A DNA stretch of 64,000 nucleotides from Photobacterium sanctipauli (GTDB lineage Bacteria > Pseudomonadota > Gammaproteobacteria > Enterobacterales > Vibrionaceae): assembly GCF_003026495.1 (NCBI RefSeq), contig NZ_PYMA01000002.1, forward strand, positions 620,001-684,000, read 5' to 3'. How positions within the stretch are numbered: position 1 is the stretch's first letter; every line of letters begins with the position of its first letter. Shown in pieces: positions 44,853-56,020 of this stretch. Below the pieces are notes generated by a model that saw nothing but the letters and a program-made list of their open reading frames with translations, searched no databases and had not been told where the DNA came from. The position numbers and the translations under genes are program-made.

Positions 44853-44981
44853 TGCTGCTTTCCTTATTTGCCTATACAAATCAAAGCAACTTTTATTCTT
44901 CATTTCAAGTTAATAAACTTTTTACCGTGAAATGACTACATTATTGATGTGTTTTAACTGATTTTCGGGGAGGTGACGACA

Positions 44982-45296
44982 GTGAACAAAGAGATGCTTT
45001 TTCTGGCTCGATTTGAAAAAGATGTACTTGCAGAAAAGAAGACAATCACCATTCGCGATGAGGCGGATAGCCACTATGAGCCGGGCAGTGTAGTGGATGC
45101 CATCATCTATGAAGAAGGGCGAATGTTTTGCCAGCTAGAGGTGGTGGGCAATGAACCTGTGTTATTGAGCGAACTCAATGAAGTACACGCTCGTGAAGAG
45201 AATATGTCGCTAACCCAATTACGGATTGTACTTGAAGAGATATACCCAGGTACAGAGCAACTTTTTGTGGTGAGTTTTCGCTTGGTGAAAAAATAA
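44982..45296 (+). CDS. yqfB: N4-acetylcytidine amidohydrolase, ASCH domain (YqfB)
   Basis: YqfB in E. coli hydrolyses N4-acetylcytidine to cytidine and acetate. This 104 aa protein keeps the catalytic Lys-Thr of KKTITIRDEADSHY and the Glu of HAREENMSL, and the same ASCH fold length. The start is taken as GTG at 44982, eight bases after GGGGAGG; an ATG at 44994 would trim four residues. It is divergent from hutC and followed by the thrS leader with no terminator that I can see. Confidence 0.88.
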   Translation: MNKEMLFLARFEKDVLAEKKTITIRDEADSHYEPGSVVDAIIYEEGRMFCQLEVVGNEPVLLSELNEVHAREENMSLTQLRIVLEEIYPGTEQLFVVSFRLVKK

Positions 45297-45441
45297 TTGG
45301 TTGTGGCTTTGCAATATGTCATAGGCGTTTGTTATATTTACAGCTTCGTTTTTGTATCTGTGAGCCGCTTAGTATTGCGGTAGCAGTATGAAAGCTTCAT
45401 TTATCTCATAAAAGTTTCTCTAAGCTTTTTAAATTCAACAT

Positions 45442-45462
45442 GTCTTGCTTGGTGTGCAAGAC
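45442..45462 (+). promoter_or_regulatory. thrS translational operator: tRNA-Thr anticodon-arm mimic
   Basis: A perfect 7-bp stem (GTCTTGC / GCAAGAC) closes a 7-base loop, TTGGTGT. Read as an anticodon loop, U33 is present and positions 34-36 are GGU, the anticodon of tRNA-Thr. The hairpin ends 8 bases before the AAGGA ribosome site of thrS. In E. coli, ThrRS represses its own mRNA by binding such a hairpin; the same layout is seen here. A second inverted pair (AAAGCTT / AAGCTTT, 45391-45428) lies upstream, as the distal operator arm would. Confidence 0.72.
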
Positions 45463-45482
45463 CACTGTGAAAGGACATATAC

Positions 45483-47414
45483 ATGCCTGTAATTACTCTT
45501 CCTGACGGCAGTCAGCGTCAATTCGATAACCCAGTCTCTACAATGGAAGTCGCGCAATCGATCGGTCCTGGTCTTGCGAAGGCTACCATCGCTGGTCGTG
45601 TAAACGGTAACCGTGTAGATGCATGTGATCTAATTGAAGAAGATGCAAGCCTTGAAATCATCACGGCTAAAGATGAAGTTGACGGTCTTGAAATCGTTCG
45701 TCACTCATGTGCTCACCTTCTTGGTCACGCGCTTAAGCAGCTATACCCGCAAGCTAAAATGGCGATCGGTCCTACCATCGACAACGGTTTCTACTACGAT
45801 ATCGATCTTGACGAGTCTCTAACGCAAGAAGATCTTGAAAAGATTGAAAAGCGTATGAAAGAGCTGGCAAAGACCAAGTACCAAGTTATCAAGAAAAAGG
45901 TTAGCTGGCAGGAAGCACGTGATACGTTTGAATCACGTGGCGAACCATACAAAGTGGAAATCCTAGACGAGAACGTATCTCGCGACGATCGTCCGGGCTT
46001 ATACCATCACGAAGAATACATCGACATGTGTCGTGGTCCTCACGTACCACACATGGGTTTCTGTCAGCACTTCACGCTACTAAACGTAGCGGGCGCCTAC
46101 TGGCGTGGTGACAGCGACAACAAGATGCTTCAGCGTATCTACGGTACTGCATTCCACGACAAGAAAGCACTGAAGGCGCACCTAACTCGCCTTGAAGAAG
46201 CCGCGAAGCGTGACCACCGTAAGATCGGTAAGCAGCTTGACCTGTTCCACATGCAGCAAGAAGCACCGGGCATGGTATTCTGGCATCACAACGGCTGGAC
46301 TATCTTCCGTGAGCTTGAAGTATTTGTTCGTGAAAAACTGACTGAATACGATTACCAAGAAGTAAAAGGCCCACTAATGATGGACCGCGTACTTTGGGAA
46401 CGTTCAGGTCACTGGGACAAGTACGCTGAAGCGATGTTCACCACTTCTTCTGAGAACCGTGAATACGCTATCAAGCCAATGAACTGTCCAGGTCACGTGC
46501 AGATCTTCAACCAAGGTCTAAAATCATACCGTGATCTACCATTACGTATGGCGGAGTTCGGCTCTTGTCACCGTAATGAGCCATCTGGCGCATTGCACGG
46601 CATTATGCGTGTACGTGGCTTTACCCAGGATGATGCACACGTCTTCTGTACGGAAGCTCAGGTGCAACAAGAAGTTACATCTTGCATCAAAATGGTTTAT
46701 GATACGTATCAGACATTTGGCTTCGCTAACATTGTTGTTAAGCTATCGACGCGCCCAGAAAAGCGTGTTGGTTCTGACGAAATGTGGGACAAAGCTGAGT
46801 CTGACTTGAAACTAGCACTTGAGTCGATGGAAATCCCATACGAGATTCAAGAAGGTGAGGGTGCATTCTACGGTCCTAAGATCGAGTTTACACTTTACGA
46901 TTGTCTAGATCGTGCATGGCAGTGTGGTACCGTACAGCTAGATTTCGCGCTTCCAGAGCGCCTAGGTGCAACATACGTGGGTGAAGACAACGAACGTCAC
47001 ACTCCAGTTATGATTCACCGTGCTATTCTTGGTTCACTAGAGCGTTTCATCGGTATTCTGATTGAAGAATACGCAGGCTTCTTCCCAACATGGTTGGCGC
47101 CTCAGCAAGCTGTAGTGATGAACATTACTGACAGTCAGTCAGAATATGTACAAGAAGTAGTGAAAAAACTGCAAAAAAGTGGAATTAGAGTCAATGCGGA
47201 CTTGAGAAATGAGAAGATTGGCTTTAAAATCCGCGAACATACTTTGAAGCGAGTGCCTTACATGCTTGTTTGTGGAGACAAAGAAGTCGAAGCAGGCGAG
47301 ATTGCAGTTCGTACTCGCAAGGGTAAAGATTTGGGTAAATTTAAGATTGACGATCTTGTTGCATTCATGCAGCAAGATATTAGCAGTCGCAAGCTCAATG
47401 TTGTGGAGGAATAA
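45483..47414 (+). CDS. thrS: Threonyl-tRNA synthetase
   Basis: It charges tRNA-Thr. Domains: TGS (1-62), editing domain with HxxxH ([11 protein letters not shown], about 73-83), class II catalytic core (about 243-535, with [10 protein letters not shown] and FRNE-like [10 protein letters not shown]) and an anticodon-binding domain (about 540-643). It is 643 aa, as in E. coli. RBS AAGGA is 7 bases before the ATG. It heads the conserved thrS-infC-rpmI-rplT group and carries a 5' operator hairpin. Confidence 0.98.
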   Translation: MPVITLPDGSQRQFDNPVSTMEVAQSIGPGLAKATIAGRVNGNRVDACDLIEEDASLEIITAKDEVDGLEIVRHSCAHLLGHALKQLYPQAKMAIGPTIDNGFYYDIDLDESLTQEDLEKIEKRMKELAKTKYQVIKKKVSWQEARDTFESRGEPYKVEILDENVSRDDRPGLYHHEEYIDMCRGPHVPHMGFCQHFTLLNVAGAYWRGDSDNKMLQRIYGTAFHDKKALKAHLTRLEEAAKRDHRKIGKQLDLFHMQQEAPGMVFWHHNGWTIFRELEVFVREKLTEYDYQEVKGPLMMDRVLWERSGHWDKYAEAMFTTSSENREYAIKPMNCPGHVQIFNQGLKSYRDLPLRMAEFGSCHRNEPSGALHGIMRVRGFTQDDAHVFCTEAQVQQEVTSCIKMVYDTYQTFGFANIVVKLSTRPEKRVGSDEMWDKAESDLKLALESMEIPYEIQEGEGAFYGPKIEFTLYDCLDRAWQCGTVQLDFALPERLGATYVGEDNERHTPVMIHRAILGSLERFIGILIEEYAGFFPTWLAPQQAVVMNITDSQSEYVQEVVKKLQKSGIRVNADLRNEKIGFKIREHTLKRVPYMLVCGDKEVEAGEIAVRTRKGKDLGKFKIDDLVAFMQQDISSRKLNVVEE

Positions 47415-47417
47415 GGT

Positions 47418-47969
47418 ATTAAAGGCGGAAGAAGAACCCAAGCACCAGTTAAGCAGAATGCACATCGTTTAAATGGTGAAATTCGTGGTGTACGTGAAGT
47501 ACGTTTAACTGGTCTAGACGGTGAGTCAGTTGGTGTTGTTTCTATCGAAGAAGCAATGAATCTTGCTAATGAAGCTGGTGTAGACTTAGTTGAAATCAGC
47601 CCGAATGCCGAGCCACCAGTTTGTCGTGTGATGGACTATGGCAAGTACCTGTTCGAAAAGAGCAAGGCTGCTAAAGAGCAAAAGAAAAAGCAGAAACAAA
47701 TCCAGATCAAGGAAGTTAAATTCCGACCTGGTACAGACGAAGGCGATTATCAGGTAAAACTGCGCAACCTGACTCGCTTTTTAGAAGAGGGCAATAAGGG
47801 CAAAGTAACGCTACGTTTCCGTGGTCGTGAAATGGCCCATCAGAGTCTTGGTATCGAGCTTCTGAATCGTATTAAGGATGACCTAGTCGACCTAGCGGTT
47901 GTCGAAAGTTTCCCTAATCGAGTAGAAGGTCGTCAAATGACGATGATGCTTGCTCCAAAGAAGAAGTAA
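47418..47969 (+). CDS. infC: Translation initiation factor IF-3, AUU start codon
   Basis: IF-3 binds the 30S subunit and proofreads the initiator codon. The family N-terminus (KGGRRTQAP..., [14 protein letters not shown]) lies upstream of the first ATG, so the start is the ATT at 47418, just 3 bases after the thrS stop, with GGAGG and AAGG upstream. IF-3 discriminates against AUU, so the codon sets up autogenous control. It is 183 aa: N-domain, lysine-rich linker ([14 protein letters not shown]) and C-domain. Confidence 0.96.
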   Translation: MKGGRRTQAPVKQNAHRLNGEIRGVREVRLTGLDGESVGVVSIEEAMNLANEAGVDLVEISPNAEPPVCRVMDYGKYLFEKSKAAKEQKKKQKQIQIKEVKFRPGTDEGDYQVKLRNLTRFLEEGNKGKVTLRFRGREMAHQSLGIELLNRIKDDLVDLAVVESFPNRVEGRQMTMMLAPKKK

Positions 47970-47989
47970 TTAAGGCATTCAAGTAGCTG

Positions 47990-48017
47990 AAAGCGCTGCT
48001 TAACCGCAGCGCTTTTT
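47990..48017 (+). terminator. Hairpin with T-run between infC and rpmI
   Basis: The stem AAAGCGCTGC / GCAGCGCTTT is followed by T residues, 21 bases past infC. It may limit readthrough into rpmI-rplT, or combine with L20-dependent control of rpmI. Confidence 0.8.
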
Positions 48018-48066
48018 GTTCGCCTTATTACTATGTTATTAACTATCAACAATGCGGAGTCTCATC

Positions 48067-48261
48067 ATGCCTAAGATGAAATCCAACAAAGGTGCTGCTA
48101 AGCGTTTCAAGAAAACTGCTGGTGGCTTTAAGTTTAAGCACGCAACTAAGCGTCACATCCTGACTAAACGTACTACTAAGAACAAACGTCAGCTACGTCC
48201 AAACGCTATTCTTCCTAAGTGTGAAGTAGCAGCTGTTGCACGTATGCTTCCGTTCGCTTAA
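48067..48261 (+). CDS. rpmI: 50S ribosomal protein L35
   Basis: It is 64 aa, very basic, starting [17 protein letters not shown], typical L35. GGAG lies 7 bases upstream of the ATG at 48067; an in-frame ATG at 48052 lacks a ribosome site. In E. coli, L20 represses translation of this gene through its leader. Confidence 0.97.
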   Translation: MPKMKSNKGAAKRFKKTAGGFKFKHATKRHILTKRTTKNKRQLRPNAILPKCEVAAVARMLPFA

Positions 48262-48303
48262 TCGTTTTTAGTTTTATATTTTAATTTTAGTTAGGAGTCT
48301 CCT

Positions 48304-48657
48304 ATGCCTCGCGTAAAACGTGGTGTACAAGCACGTGCACGTCACAAGAAAGTTCTTAAACAAGCTAAAGGTTACTACGGTGCACGTTCACGTGTTTACC
48401 GCGTAGCTTTCCAAGCGGTAACTAAAGCTGGTCAGTACGCTTACCGTGACCGTCGCAACAAGAAACGTACTTTCCGTCAACTATGGATTGCACGTATCAA
48501 CGCTGCTGCTCGTCAGAACGGTATGTCTTACAGCCGCTTCATCAACGGTCTTAAGAAAGCATCTATCGAGATCGATCGTAAGATCCTTGCTGACATCGCT
48601 GTATTCGACAAAGCTACTTTCACAGTACTAGTTGAAAAAGCAAAAGCTGCACTGTAA
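48304..48657 (+). CDS. rplT: 50S ribosomal protein L20
   Basis: It is 117 aa and basic: [19 protein letters not shown] with the YYGARSR and [13 protein letters not shown] blocks of L20. It is needed early in 50S assembly, and in E. coli it also represses its own operon. AGGAG lies upstream of the ATG. A terminator follows 23 bases after the stop. Confidence 0.98.
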   Translation: MPRVKRGVQARARHKKVLKQAKGYYGARSRVYRVAFQAVTKAGQYAYRDRRNKKRTFRQLWIARINAAARQNGMSYSRFINGLKKASIEIDRKILADIAVFDKATFTVLVEKAKAAL

Positions 48658-48679
48658 TTTTCAGTCAGTTTTGATGAGG

Positions 48680-48706
48680 AAAGGAGAGCTTCGGCTCTCC
48701 TTTTTT
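48680..48706 (+). terminator. Terminator of the infC-rplT group
   Basis: The stem AAGGAGAGC / GCTCTCCTT around a TTCG tetraloop is followed by a six-T run. The stable tetraloop makes this a strong stop. Confidence 0.92.
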
Positions 48707-48991
48707 CTATCTGAATTTCCTCTACCCCCTTCTCATCTAATACAAACCAACCTTTTTAATTTCTCTAACCATCCCAATACAGTGCGCCGACCAATTTATA
48801 TTCGCTGTGGCTCATTTCTGTTCAACGAAATTAGCGCCCCTTCTACAAGCCCATAAAAGCTAAATTAATGTCGTGTCACCCACTTGGATTCGACAGCAAA
48901 ATAGCTGACACTGGTTGTTTGATTTCTAACTTAAGCGATTGATCTTCCCATACTGCCTAGCAAGGGTGGTGGGGTTGAGTAAGGGAGTAAA
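48707..48991. other. Gap between rplT terminator and pcp
   Basis: No gene, RNA or repeat was recognised. It probably holds the pcp promoter; AAGGGAG precedes the pcp start. Composition is AT-rich. Confidence 0.4.
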
Positions 48992-49660
48992 ATGGCCAAA
49001 AAAGTGTTAGTTACAGGTTTTGAAGCGTTCGGTGGTGAAAGCATTAACCCAACAGAGCGTATCTTGCAGCAATTACTTTCAGAAGAGTGGCTTACTAAGT
49101 TTGAAGCTGTTGGCATTAGCTTGTATACCCAGCTATTACCTGTTGTCAGGTATGAGTCGCTTAAGATATGCAAACAGAAAATTGAGGCTGTTAATCCTGA
49201 TATTGTGCTGATGCTTGGTCAGGCTGCTGGGCGGGATAAGATCAGTTTTGAGAAGGTGGCCATCAATCACGATGACTTTCGTATCCCAGATAATAATGGT
49301 AACCAACCTATCGATGAGCCAATTATCGATGGTGGCCAGGAAGCGTTTTTTAGCGCTTTACCGCTGAAGGCCATGACTAAGGCGCTAAACCAGGCCGACA
49401 TTCCTGCTGAGATATCCTATACCGCGGGCACCTTCGTTTGTAACCACTTGTTCTACGGTATCAGCCATTATTTAGCCACAGAGCACCCAGGAAGCGCTCG
49501 GTGCGATTTCGTGCATGTCCCTTTACTGCCCCAACAAAGGCAATGTGACAGCCAACCGTGTATGCCGCTTGCAGATATGGTGAAGGGGCTTTATGAAGCA
49601 CTGGCGTGTGCTGCTCATCAACAACGCGATTTGAAGATCACTGCCGGCACAATATGTTGA
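48992..49660 (+). CDS. pcp: Pyrrolidone-carboxylate (pyroglutamyl) peptidase
   Basis: It removes N-terminal pyroglutamate from peptides in the cytosol. This is a C15 cysteine peptidase. The Cys-His-Glu triad is in YTAGTFVCNHLFYG (Cys), FVHVPLLPQQ (His) and GRDKISFEKVAIN (Glu). LVTGFEAFGGESINPTE is the family N-terminus. It is 222 aa. It lies between rplT and pheS, a place where enterics have no such gene, so it is a later insertion in that block. Confidence 0.95.
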   Translation: MAKKVLVTGFEAFGGESINPTERILQQLLSEEWLTKFEAVGISLYTQLLPVVRYESLKICKQKIEAVNPDIVLMLGQAAGRDKISFEKVAINHDDFRIPDNNGNQPIDEPIIDGGQEAFFSALPLKAMTKALNQADIPAEISYTAGTFVCNHLFYGISHYLATEHPGSARCDFVHVPLLPQQRQCDSQPCMPLADMVKGLYEALACAAHQQRDLKITAGTIC

Positions 49661-49681
49661 GTCTTTCTTGGGGGAAAAAAG

Positions 49682-49706
49682 ATAGCCCGCCAAAATGCGG
49701 GCTATG
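49682..49706. terminator. Terminator between convergent pcp and acyltransferase genes
   Basis: The stem ATAGCCCGC / GCGGGCTAT with a 6-base loop is flanked by an A-run on the left, so it works best for the minus-strand acyltransferase gene. Confidence 0.75.
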
Positions 49707-49708
49707 TA

Positions 49709-51193
49709 TTAGTTGATTGATACCGTAGTGATGTTGGGTGTGGTGTTGTAAACCTTTCTTTGGATAGCCAGAGTAATCCCTACTATAAATAGAAAGAGCA
49801 GGGTGGCACAGAGCAACGGTGAGCTTAGTAGGCTTTCAAGGATTGGCGTTTGTGGGTTGTATGAACCTTGCATGCTATGCAAGAGCCCAGAGTAGGCAAG
49901 AACGAACCATAAGGCAGAGTTAATGGCGACAAGGCCAGCATGCTTCAATGCCTGCTGAGTAAACTTATCGTGTAACGGTTTGAAGCAGTGAAGTACTAAG
50001 CAATAACTGGTCATGGCAATAAATAGCGCGGTTACAACAACGGTAATTGAATCAGTGTCGAACATCGTCCCCCCGCCGTTGGTTTGCATAGTAAAGAACA
50101 GTAGCCAAAACGCATTCAATATCACGGCAGATTCTTTATAAGTAGCAATAACCTGCCTACCCACACAAACCAAATAGACTTTTCTAAGGGCAAAGTACAC
50201 GCCAATATTGATCACAAGCATTACTGGTACTAGCAGGCTTTGTAGCCATAGGCTGTTTGCCTGTTGTGCCATCATTTCAGGGATACGGTAATAGCCGATG
50301 GTCCAGAACACAGTTCCTTGCATGAGCTGGAAAATGCCATGGTTTAGGTAGAGTTCACCACTATGGTTTCCAATTTGGCTCATCTTGCTGGGATAATGGC
50401 GATTGGGAACGCGAAGGGCCAAGCCGATGAGGGAAAGGGTGAGAGGAAGCGTCGATATATAGTAGTCAGCAATCTTTGCATTGTATGACTCGATGAGGGT
50501 GAGGCCCTCCCAAACGGATACGCCCAAAAAGATTGCCGATGCAATAGCGAAGTACTGCCATTTTATGTTGTCTATCTTTGCTTGCCATCGAGGTTGTGCC
50601 ATTTGATAGCCGAGCGAAACGTAGAATAGGGCAAAGAACAGCGGATCCCGTGATTGATAAAAGATGTCACCGTCTGGGGTGAAAAGTCCGAGAGGAAGAA
50701 TCTCTTGGTAGCCTTGTCCAGTTAGCCCGATGAAGTGCAGCAGACTGGCAAGGATAAACAGCGCCGTTGTTTGTTGTATTCGGATTGCGAGAAACAGAAC
50801 CGCAATTGCAATAGTGAGCGCCACTAGAAACCATAGAATTTCGGCTCCCCAGATACCAAAATAAAAGATATCGGCAACATTGATAACGCGCCAATCATTG
50901 CGTCCTATCCCAAAGGCTAAGAGGTATACCATCGTCCAGCTGATATACATCAGTAACAGCTGGCTGAGATACTTTTTGGTGTATTTCCACCCTCCTGCTT
51001 GAACTTTATGGCAAAAAAGATAACCCGAGATGACAAAAAAGACGGGAACCGCAAAGCGAGCCGCAATGTTGATACCCAAGTAGTAGCGGTTATGTTCTAT
51101 GCCGCCATAGTGGTAAAAAACAGCATAATGGATGCAAAAGGTAGCCATGATTGAAAAGAGTTTGAGGCTATCAAGGGTATGTATTCGCTTCAT
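49709..51193 (-). CDS. Acyltransferase 3 family membrane protein, 12-helix form
   Basis: It is a polytopic inner-membrane O-acyltransferase. The helix-1 histidine (MATFCIHYAVF, about residue 22) and RFAVPVFFVISGYLF (about 46-60) are the same landmarks as in the gene at 14554. It is longer (494 aa), with added hydrophobic segments toward the C-terminus. The two proteins share family but not close sequence. It probably modifies a surface glycan or lipid; the acceptor is unknown. It is minus strand, inserted with pcp between rplT and pheS. Confidence 0.83.
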   Translation of the reverse strand: MKRIHTLDSLKLFSIMATFCIHYAVFYHYGGIEHNRYYLGINIAARFAVPVFFVISGYLFCHKVQAGGWKYTKKYLSQLLLMYISWTMVYLLAFGIGRNDWRVINVADIFYFGIWGAEILWFLVALTIAIAVLFLAIRIQQTTALFILASLLHFIGLTGQGYQEILPLGLFTPDGDIFYQSRDPLFFALFYVSLGYQMAQPRWQAKIDNIKWQYFAIASAIFLGVSVWEGLTLIESYNAKIADYYISTLPLTLSLIGLALRVPNRHYPSKMSQIGNHSGELYLNHGIFQLMQGTVFWTIGYYRIPEMMAQQANSLWLQSLLVPVMLVINIGVYFALRKVYLVCVGRQVIATYKESAVILNAFWLLFFTMQTNGGGTMFDTDSITVVVTALFIAMTSYCLVLHCFKPLHDKFTQQALKHAGLVAINSALWFVLAYSGLLHSMQGSYNPQTPILESLLSSPLLCATLLFLFIVGITLAIQRKVYNTTPNITTVSIN

Positions 51194-51296
51194 TGTCTAT
51201 TACTTTGTTCCTGCAATTTTAACGGTATAGGACAAGTTAAAACGCGATTGGTTCTTTATCTAATTCGTGTCGGCCAGCAGTATTTAACCGCTTTGT

Positions 51297-52591
<1,295 letters not shown>

Positions 52592-52609
52592 TCCAGAGGT
52601 TTAATCACA

Positions 52610-54997
52610 ATGAAATTCAGCGAATCATGGCTTCGTGAGTGGGTAAACCCTGCGGTTACCACTGACGAACTAACTCACCAAATTACAATGGCTGGCCTAG
52701 AGGTAGACGACGTACTACCTGTGGCGGGTTCATTTACTGGCGTTAAAGTGGGTCAGGTTGTTGAGTGCGGTCAGCACCCAGATGCCGACAAACTACGCGT
52801 AACCAAAGTTGATGTTGGTGAAGAAGAGCTTCTAGACATCGTTTGTGGTGCGCCAAACTGTCGCCAAGGTCTAAAAGTAGCTGTGGCTACTGTAGGTGCA
52901 GTACTGCCTGGTGACTTCAAAATTAAGAAAGCGAAGCTTCGCGGCCAGCCTTCTCACGGTATGCTTTGTTCTTTCTCTGAGCTGGGTATCGACGTTGAGT
53001 CAGATGGTATCCTTGAGCTAGCAGAAGATGCAGTACTAGGTACTGATTTCCGCGAGTTCCTAGGTTTGAACGACGTAACCGTTGATGTTGACCTAACAGC
53101 AAACCGTGCTGACTGTTTCAGCATCCGTGGTCTAGCGCGTGAAGTCGGCGTACTTAACCGTGCTGACGTGACTGAGCCGTCAGTTGAAGCGGTTGCAGCA
53201 ACTATCGAAGACACTGTATCTATCGAAGTTAAAGCGCCAGCAGCATGTCCTCGTTACCTTGGTCGTGTTGTTAAGAACGTGAATGTTAAAGCTGAAACAC
53301 CGCTATGGATGCAAGAAAAATTGCGCCGTTGTGGTATTCGCTCTATCGATCCTGTTGTTGATATCACCAACTACGTTCTTCTTGAGCAAGGCCAGCCAAT
53401 GCACGCATTTGATCTGTCTAAGATCAACGGCGGCATCGTTGTTCGTATGGCAGAGCAGGGCGAGAAGCTAACACTGCTAGACGGCACAGAAGCTGAGCTA
53501 AACGATGATACGCTAGTTGTTGCTGACCACACTAAAGCGCTAGCAATTGCTGGTATCTTCGGTGGTGAGCTATCTGGTGTAATGGCTAACACAACGGACG
53601 TGCTACTTGAGTGTGCGTTCTTCGCACCAGACCATATCCGTGGTCGCGCGCGTAGCTACGGCCTGCACACTGATTCTTCAATGCGTTTTGAGCGTGGTGT
53701 GGATTTCGCCCTTCAGCACAGCGCAATGGAGCGTGCTACACAGCTTCTTGTTGAGATCTGTGGTGGTGAAGTTGCGCCAGTTGTTGGCGTTGAGTCTGAA
53801 GCAGACCTACCAAAGCCAAACACAGTTGAGCTACGCCGTTCTAAGCTAGACAACCTACTAGGCCACCACATTGCTGATGCAGACGTGGTTGAGATCCTAG
53901 AGCGTCTAGGTCTTTCTGTTGAAACAGCGGCTGAAGGTTGGACTGCCACTGCACCAACATGGCGTTTTGACATTGCCATCGAGCAAGATCTGATTGAAGA
54001 AGTTGGCCGTATCTACGGTTACAACAACATCCCAAATCAGTCGCCTGCAGCTGCACTGAAGATGAACGACCACAAAGAAGCAAACCTACCGCTTAAGCGT
54101 GTACGTGACCTTCTTGTTGACCGCGGTTACCACGAAGCAATCACATACAGCTTCGTAGAGCCTGAGCAGCAGAAACTGATTGTTCCTGGTGTTGAGCCGC
54201 TAATCCTGCCATTCCCAATTTCTGCGGAAATGTCAGCAATGCGCCTAGGCCTGATCCAAGGTCTTCTAAACACGGTTGTTCACAACCAGAAGCGTCAGCA
54301 GCCACGTGTTCGTCTATTTGAATACGGCCTACGTTTCATCCCTTGCGAGTCGGCTGAAAACGGTATGCGCCAAGAGCCAATGCTTGCGGGTGTTATTGCT
54401 GGTGCGCGTAGCGAAGAGCACTGGGATATTGAAACTAACACTGTCGACTTCTTCGACCTGAAAGGCGACCTAGAAGCAGTGCTAGAGCTAACGGCTAACG
54501 AAGTTGCATTCGGCTTCAAGCCAGCTAAGCACCCAGCACTTCACCCAGGCCAAACTGCGGCAATTATCGTAGACGGCAAAGAAATCGGTGTGATTGGTAC
54601 TGTTCACCCTGAGCTTGAGCGCAAGTTCGGCCTAAACGGTCGTACTATCGTGTTCGAAATCGAGTGGGATGCAATCAACTCTCGCGTTCTTCCTGAAGCA
54701 GCTGCTGTTTCTAAGTTCCCAGCAAACCGTCGCGATATCGCGATCGTTGTGAACGAAGACGTTGCTGTGGGTGATGTCGTGGAAGTTTGTCGCGCAAATG
54801 GCGGCGAGCTACTCACCGATGTTAACCTGTTTGACGTTTACCGTGGTAAGGGTGTTGAGGAAGGCCAGAAGAGCCTTGCAATCGCGCTAACACTTCAGTC
54901 AGCAGAGCGTACTCTAGAAGAAGCGGATATCGCAGGTGCAGTAGACAGCATTGTTGCTGTTCTAGCTGAGCGTTTCGGTGCTAGCCTACGTGACTAA
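52610..54997 (+). CDS. pheT: Phenylalanyl-tRNA synthetase beta chain
   Basis: It is the tRNA-binding and editing subunit. Domains: EMAP-II/OB tRNA-binding domain (about 40-148), B3/B4 editing module (about 210-390, [21 protein letters not shown]), B5 (about 400-475), core (about 490-690) and the C-terminal ferredoxin-fold anticodon-binding domain (about 700-795, [14 protein letters not shown]). It is 795 aa, as in E. coli. It forms a two-gene unit with pheS and ends at a strong terminator. Confidence 0.98.
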   Translation: MKFSESWLREWVNPAVTTDELTHQITMAGLEVDDVLPVAGSFTGVKVGQVVECGQHPDADKLRVTKVDVGEEELLDIVCGAPNCRQGLKVAVATVGAVLPGDFKIKKAKLRGQPSHGMLCSFSELGIDVESDGILELAEDAVLGTDFREFLGLNDVTVDVDLTANRADCFSIRGLAREVGVLNRADVTEPSVEAVAATIEDTVSIEVKAPAACPRYLGRVVKNVNVKAETPLWMQEKLRRCGIRSIDPVVDITNYVLLEQGQPMHAFDLSKINGGIVVRMAEQGEKLTLLDGTEAELNDDTLVVADHTKALAIAGIFGGELSGVMANTTDVLLECAFFAPDHIRGRARSYGLHTDSSMRFERGVDFALQHSAMERATQLLVEICGGEVAPVVGVESEADLPKPNTVELRRSKLDNLLGHHIADADVVEILERLGLSVETAAEGWTATAPTWRFDIAIEQDLIEEVGRIYGYNNIPNQSPAAALKMNDHKEANLPLKRVRDLLVDRGYHEAITYSFVEPEQQKLIVPGVEPLILPFPISAEMSAMRLGLIQGLLNTVVHNQKRQQPRVRLFEYGLRFIPCESAENGMRQEPMLAGVIAGARSEEHWDIETNTVDFFDLKGDLEAVLELTANEVAFGFKPAKHPALHPGQTAAIIVDGKEIGVIGTVHPELERKFGLNGRTIVFEIEWDAINSRVLPEAAAVSKFPANRRDIAIVVNEDVAVGDVVEVCRANGGELLTDVNLFDVYRGKGVEEGQKSLAIALTLQSAERTLEEADIAGAVDSIVAVLAERFGASLRD

Positions 54998-55069
54998 ATA
55001 GCACTATTCGGCTGGTATATAGATACAGCGAATAGAAAAAAACGATGATTTTTAAGTTATTGTTTTATA

Positions 55070-55098
55070 AAAGCAGCCAATTATGGCTGCTTTTTTTT
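55070..55098 (+). terminator. Terminator of pheST
   Basis: The stem AAAGCAGCCA / TGGCTGCTTT with a 4-base loop is followed by an eight-T run, about 75 bases past pheT. It separates pheST from ihfA, which in E. coli is partly read from pheST transcripts. Confidence 0.92.
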
Positions 55099-55268
55099 GA
55101 TTTGAATCTAATAAATGTAACTTTTTGATATATAGCTACAATTTCTATCTGGTGGCTAAATATTAGTTATATATGCCGCTGTGGTGACGATATTTAGACG
55201 ATTTTTTCGCATTTTATGCTTATTAAGCACAACTAGGTGCATGGATACAGGCTTTTTGTGCTACTAAT

Positions 55269-55324
55269 AATCAGTAATTTGACAACAAGTTAACTTAAAA
55301 AAGTTGGCGGAAATCAGCAAGTTG
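55269..55324 (+). promoter_or_regulatory. Two IHF consensus sites upstream of ihfA
   Basis: AATCAGTAATTTG (55269-55281) and AATCAGCAAGTTG (55312-55324) both match the IHF consensus WATCARNNNNTTR at every fixed position and face the same way, 43 bases apart. They lie 150-200 bases before ihfA in AT-rich DNA, within the 474-base pheT-ihfA gap. IHF represses its own ihfA gene in E. coli. A possible TTGCAG-17-TACATG promoter sits at 55399-55427. Confidence 0.55.
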
Positions 55325-55471
55325 GCTTAAACTTGTCTCTAGTTGAGATTGAGCACGAATCCAGCGGTCAAATCACGTCAAATTTGTGCTTATTATCTTG
55401 CAGACTAATTCGCTGTAGTTATACATGGGTATGGCTACAATCCATTCAACATAGTCTTGAGGGAATTATCT

Positions 55472-55768
55472 ATGGCGCTCACAAAAGCCGATCTGGCTGA
55501 GAACCTGTTTGAGAATGTTGGATTAAGCAAACGGGACGCCAAGGATACGGTGGAAGTCTTCTTTGAAGAAATTAGGAAAGCTCTTGAAAGTGGCGAGCAA
55601 GTGAAATTATCGGGTTTCGGTAATTTTGACTTACGTGACAAGAACGAGCGTCCAGGAAGAAATCCTAAGACGGGTGAAGATATTCCAATCTCTGCTCGCC
55701 GTGTTGTTACTTTCCGTCCGGGTCAAAAACTAAAAGCACGCGTAGAAAACATCGAAATCGAACAGTAA
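55472..55768 (+). CDS. ihfA: Integration host factor alpha subunit
   Basis: It forms the sequence-specific DNA-bending heterodimer IHF with IhfB. The sequence [19 protein letters not shown], the [11 protein letters not shown] core and the beta-arm [18 protein letters not shown] with its intercalating Pro are diagnostic. It is 98 aa. The start is the ATG at 55472 with GAGGG 8 bases upstream; five residues of the longer frame are dropped. It has its own terminator. Confidence 0.97.
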   Translation: MALTKADLAENLFENVGLSKRDAKDTVEVFFEEIRKALESGEQVKLSGFGNFDLRDKNERPGRNPKTGEDIPISARRVVTFRPGQKLKARVENIEIEQ

Positions 55769-55789
55769 TCGCTGCTTAACCATAATTAG

Positions 55790-55827
55790 AGCCCAAGCAA
55801 GGTGTGTAGAACTTGCTTGGGCTTTGT
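55790..55827 (+). terminator. Terminator of ihfA
   Basis: The 12-bp arms AGCCCAAGCAAG / CTTGCTTGGGCT surround a 10-base loop and are followed by TTTGTTATTT. Confidence 0.85.
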
Positions 55828-55848
55828 TATTTCTGTCCTAGAATATCC

Positions 55849-55891
55849 TCTATCTCTATCTCTATCTCTATCTCTATCTCTATCTCTATCT
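55849..55891. repeat. Hexanucleotide microsatellite (TATCTC)n
   Basis: Six full and one partial copy of TATCTC run without interruption in the gap between ihfA and astE, about 130 bases before astE. Such runs can change length by slippage and may move promoter elements. Confidence 0.9.
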
Positions 55892-56020
55892 TCTGTTGAA
55901 TGTAACTAATTTGATGCTGCTATTAACATTGTGGTTACAAATAAATCTCTGTGCGATATAGTGTTAGCAGTGATTTCCTCCTGACGGTAATGGGGGAAGG
56001 TGTTAACAGGGAGAAGTGAC

